A stretch of 14,517 nucleotides of DNA from an uncultured Clostridia bacterium (GTDB lineage Bacteria; Bacillota; Clostridia; Christensenellales; Borkfalkiaceae). The stretch covers positions 1 through 14,517 of the forward strand of contig CALVXL010000010.1 in assembly GCA_944369635.1 (NCBI GenBank). Direction: 5' to 3'. How positions within the stretch are numbered: position 1 is the stretch's first letter; the number at the start of each line of letters is the position of its first letter. Both the position numbers and the translations under genes were made by a program. This document shows positions 14,492 through 14,517 of this stretch, one piece after another. The notes under the pieces are model-generated. The model was given only the letters and a program-made list of their open reading frames with translations, ran no database searches and was not told the origin of the DNA.

Positions 14492-14517
14492 CGAAATCAT
14501 GAGCGAAGAGGAATTCG
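14475..14517 (+). CDS. Start of an unidentified gene, cut by the window edge
   Basis: AAGGAGA at 14459-14465 is followed nine bases later by ATG 14475, from which 14 codons reach the window end (MSELIDEIMSEEEF). The Shine-Dalgarno is one of the best in the window, so a real gene is likely, and it overlaps the RseC-like gene by 17 bases. Some Firmicutes place a thioredoxin gene near RseC-like genes, and acidic starts of this kind occur there, but 14 residues do not allow identification. Confidence 0.7.
   Translation, partial: MSELIDEIMSEEEF

Noticed and set aside
1..14517. CRISPR arrays, tRNA or rRNA genes, insertion sequences, prophage or defence genes
   Set aside because: None seen: no regularly spaced repeats, no cloverleaf-like segments, and no transposase or integrase motifs; almost all the sequence is covered by conserved genes on one strand.

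Overview
The window is a same-strand block of conserved bacterial housekeeping genes. It looks like a moderately GC-rich member of the Clostridia/Firmicutes, probably an uncultured lineage. The reasons are the gene order, which resembles the Bacillus ylqF-rnhB-...-dprA-topA-gid-codW-codX neighbourhood, the frequent AGGAGG-like ribosome binding sites, a TrmFO of the folate/FAD type and a clostridial-style HisRS with a cysteine-rich insertion. I cannot place it below class. Every supported gene reads on the + strand, and I see no tRNA, rRNA, CRISPR or insertion sequence.

Region by region. Bases 1-1715 carry the 3' part of the ribosome-assembly GTPase gene rbgA (ylqF), then rnhB (RNase HII) and a yraN-family gene. 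Bases 1716-2273 form a self-contained module for ribosomal protein L19: an extended -10 promoter, a short structured leader resembling the L19 leader RNA, rplS, and two strong intrinsic terminators in tandem. Bases 2274-2449 hold a near-consensus sigma-A-type promoter preceded by short repeated TATTTTCGC elements. From 2450 onward the genes are packed with gaps of at most 14 bases or with overlaps, and I see no further terminator. The order is a large multi-domain membrane protein of the GT-C glycosyltransferase type, comM (yifB), dprA, topA, trmFO, hslV, hslU, hisS, an RseC-like membrane protein, and the first 14 codons of another gene cut by the window edge. These could be one transcript of at least 12 kb started at the 2359-2387 promoter, although internal promoters inside coding sequence cannot be excluded by eye.

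Functionally the block covers ribosome assembly and translation (rbgA, rplS, trmFO, hisS), DNA handling (rnhB, yraN, comM, dprA, topA), proteolysis (hslVU) and the envelope (GT-C protein, RseC-like protein). ComM and DprA are both known from natural transformation and sit side by side.

I did not find a convincing new biological system. The points most worth a second look are the GT-C fusion protein, whose usual catalytic loop motifs look eroded; the relocated rplS module with its leader RNA and double terminator; an RbgA with Gly in place of Asn in the G4 motif; a TopA with five zinc ribbons; and an HslV whose N-terminal nucleophile is ambiguous.
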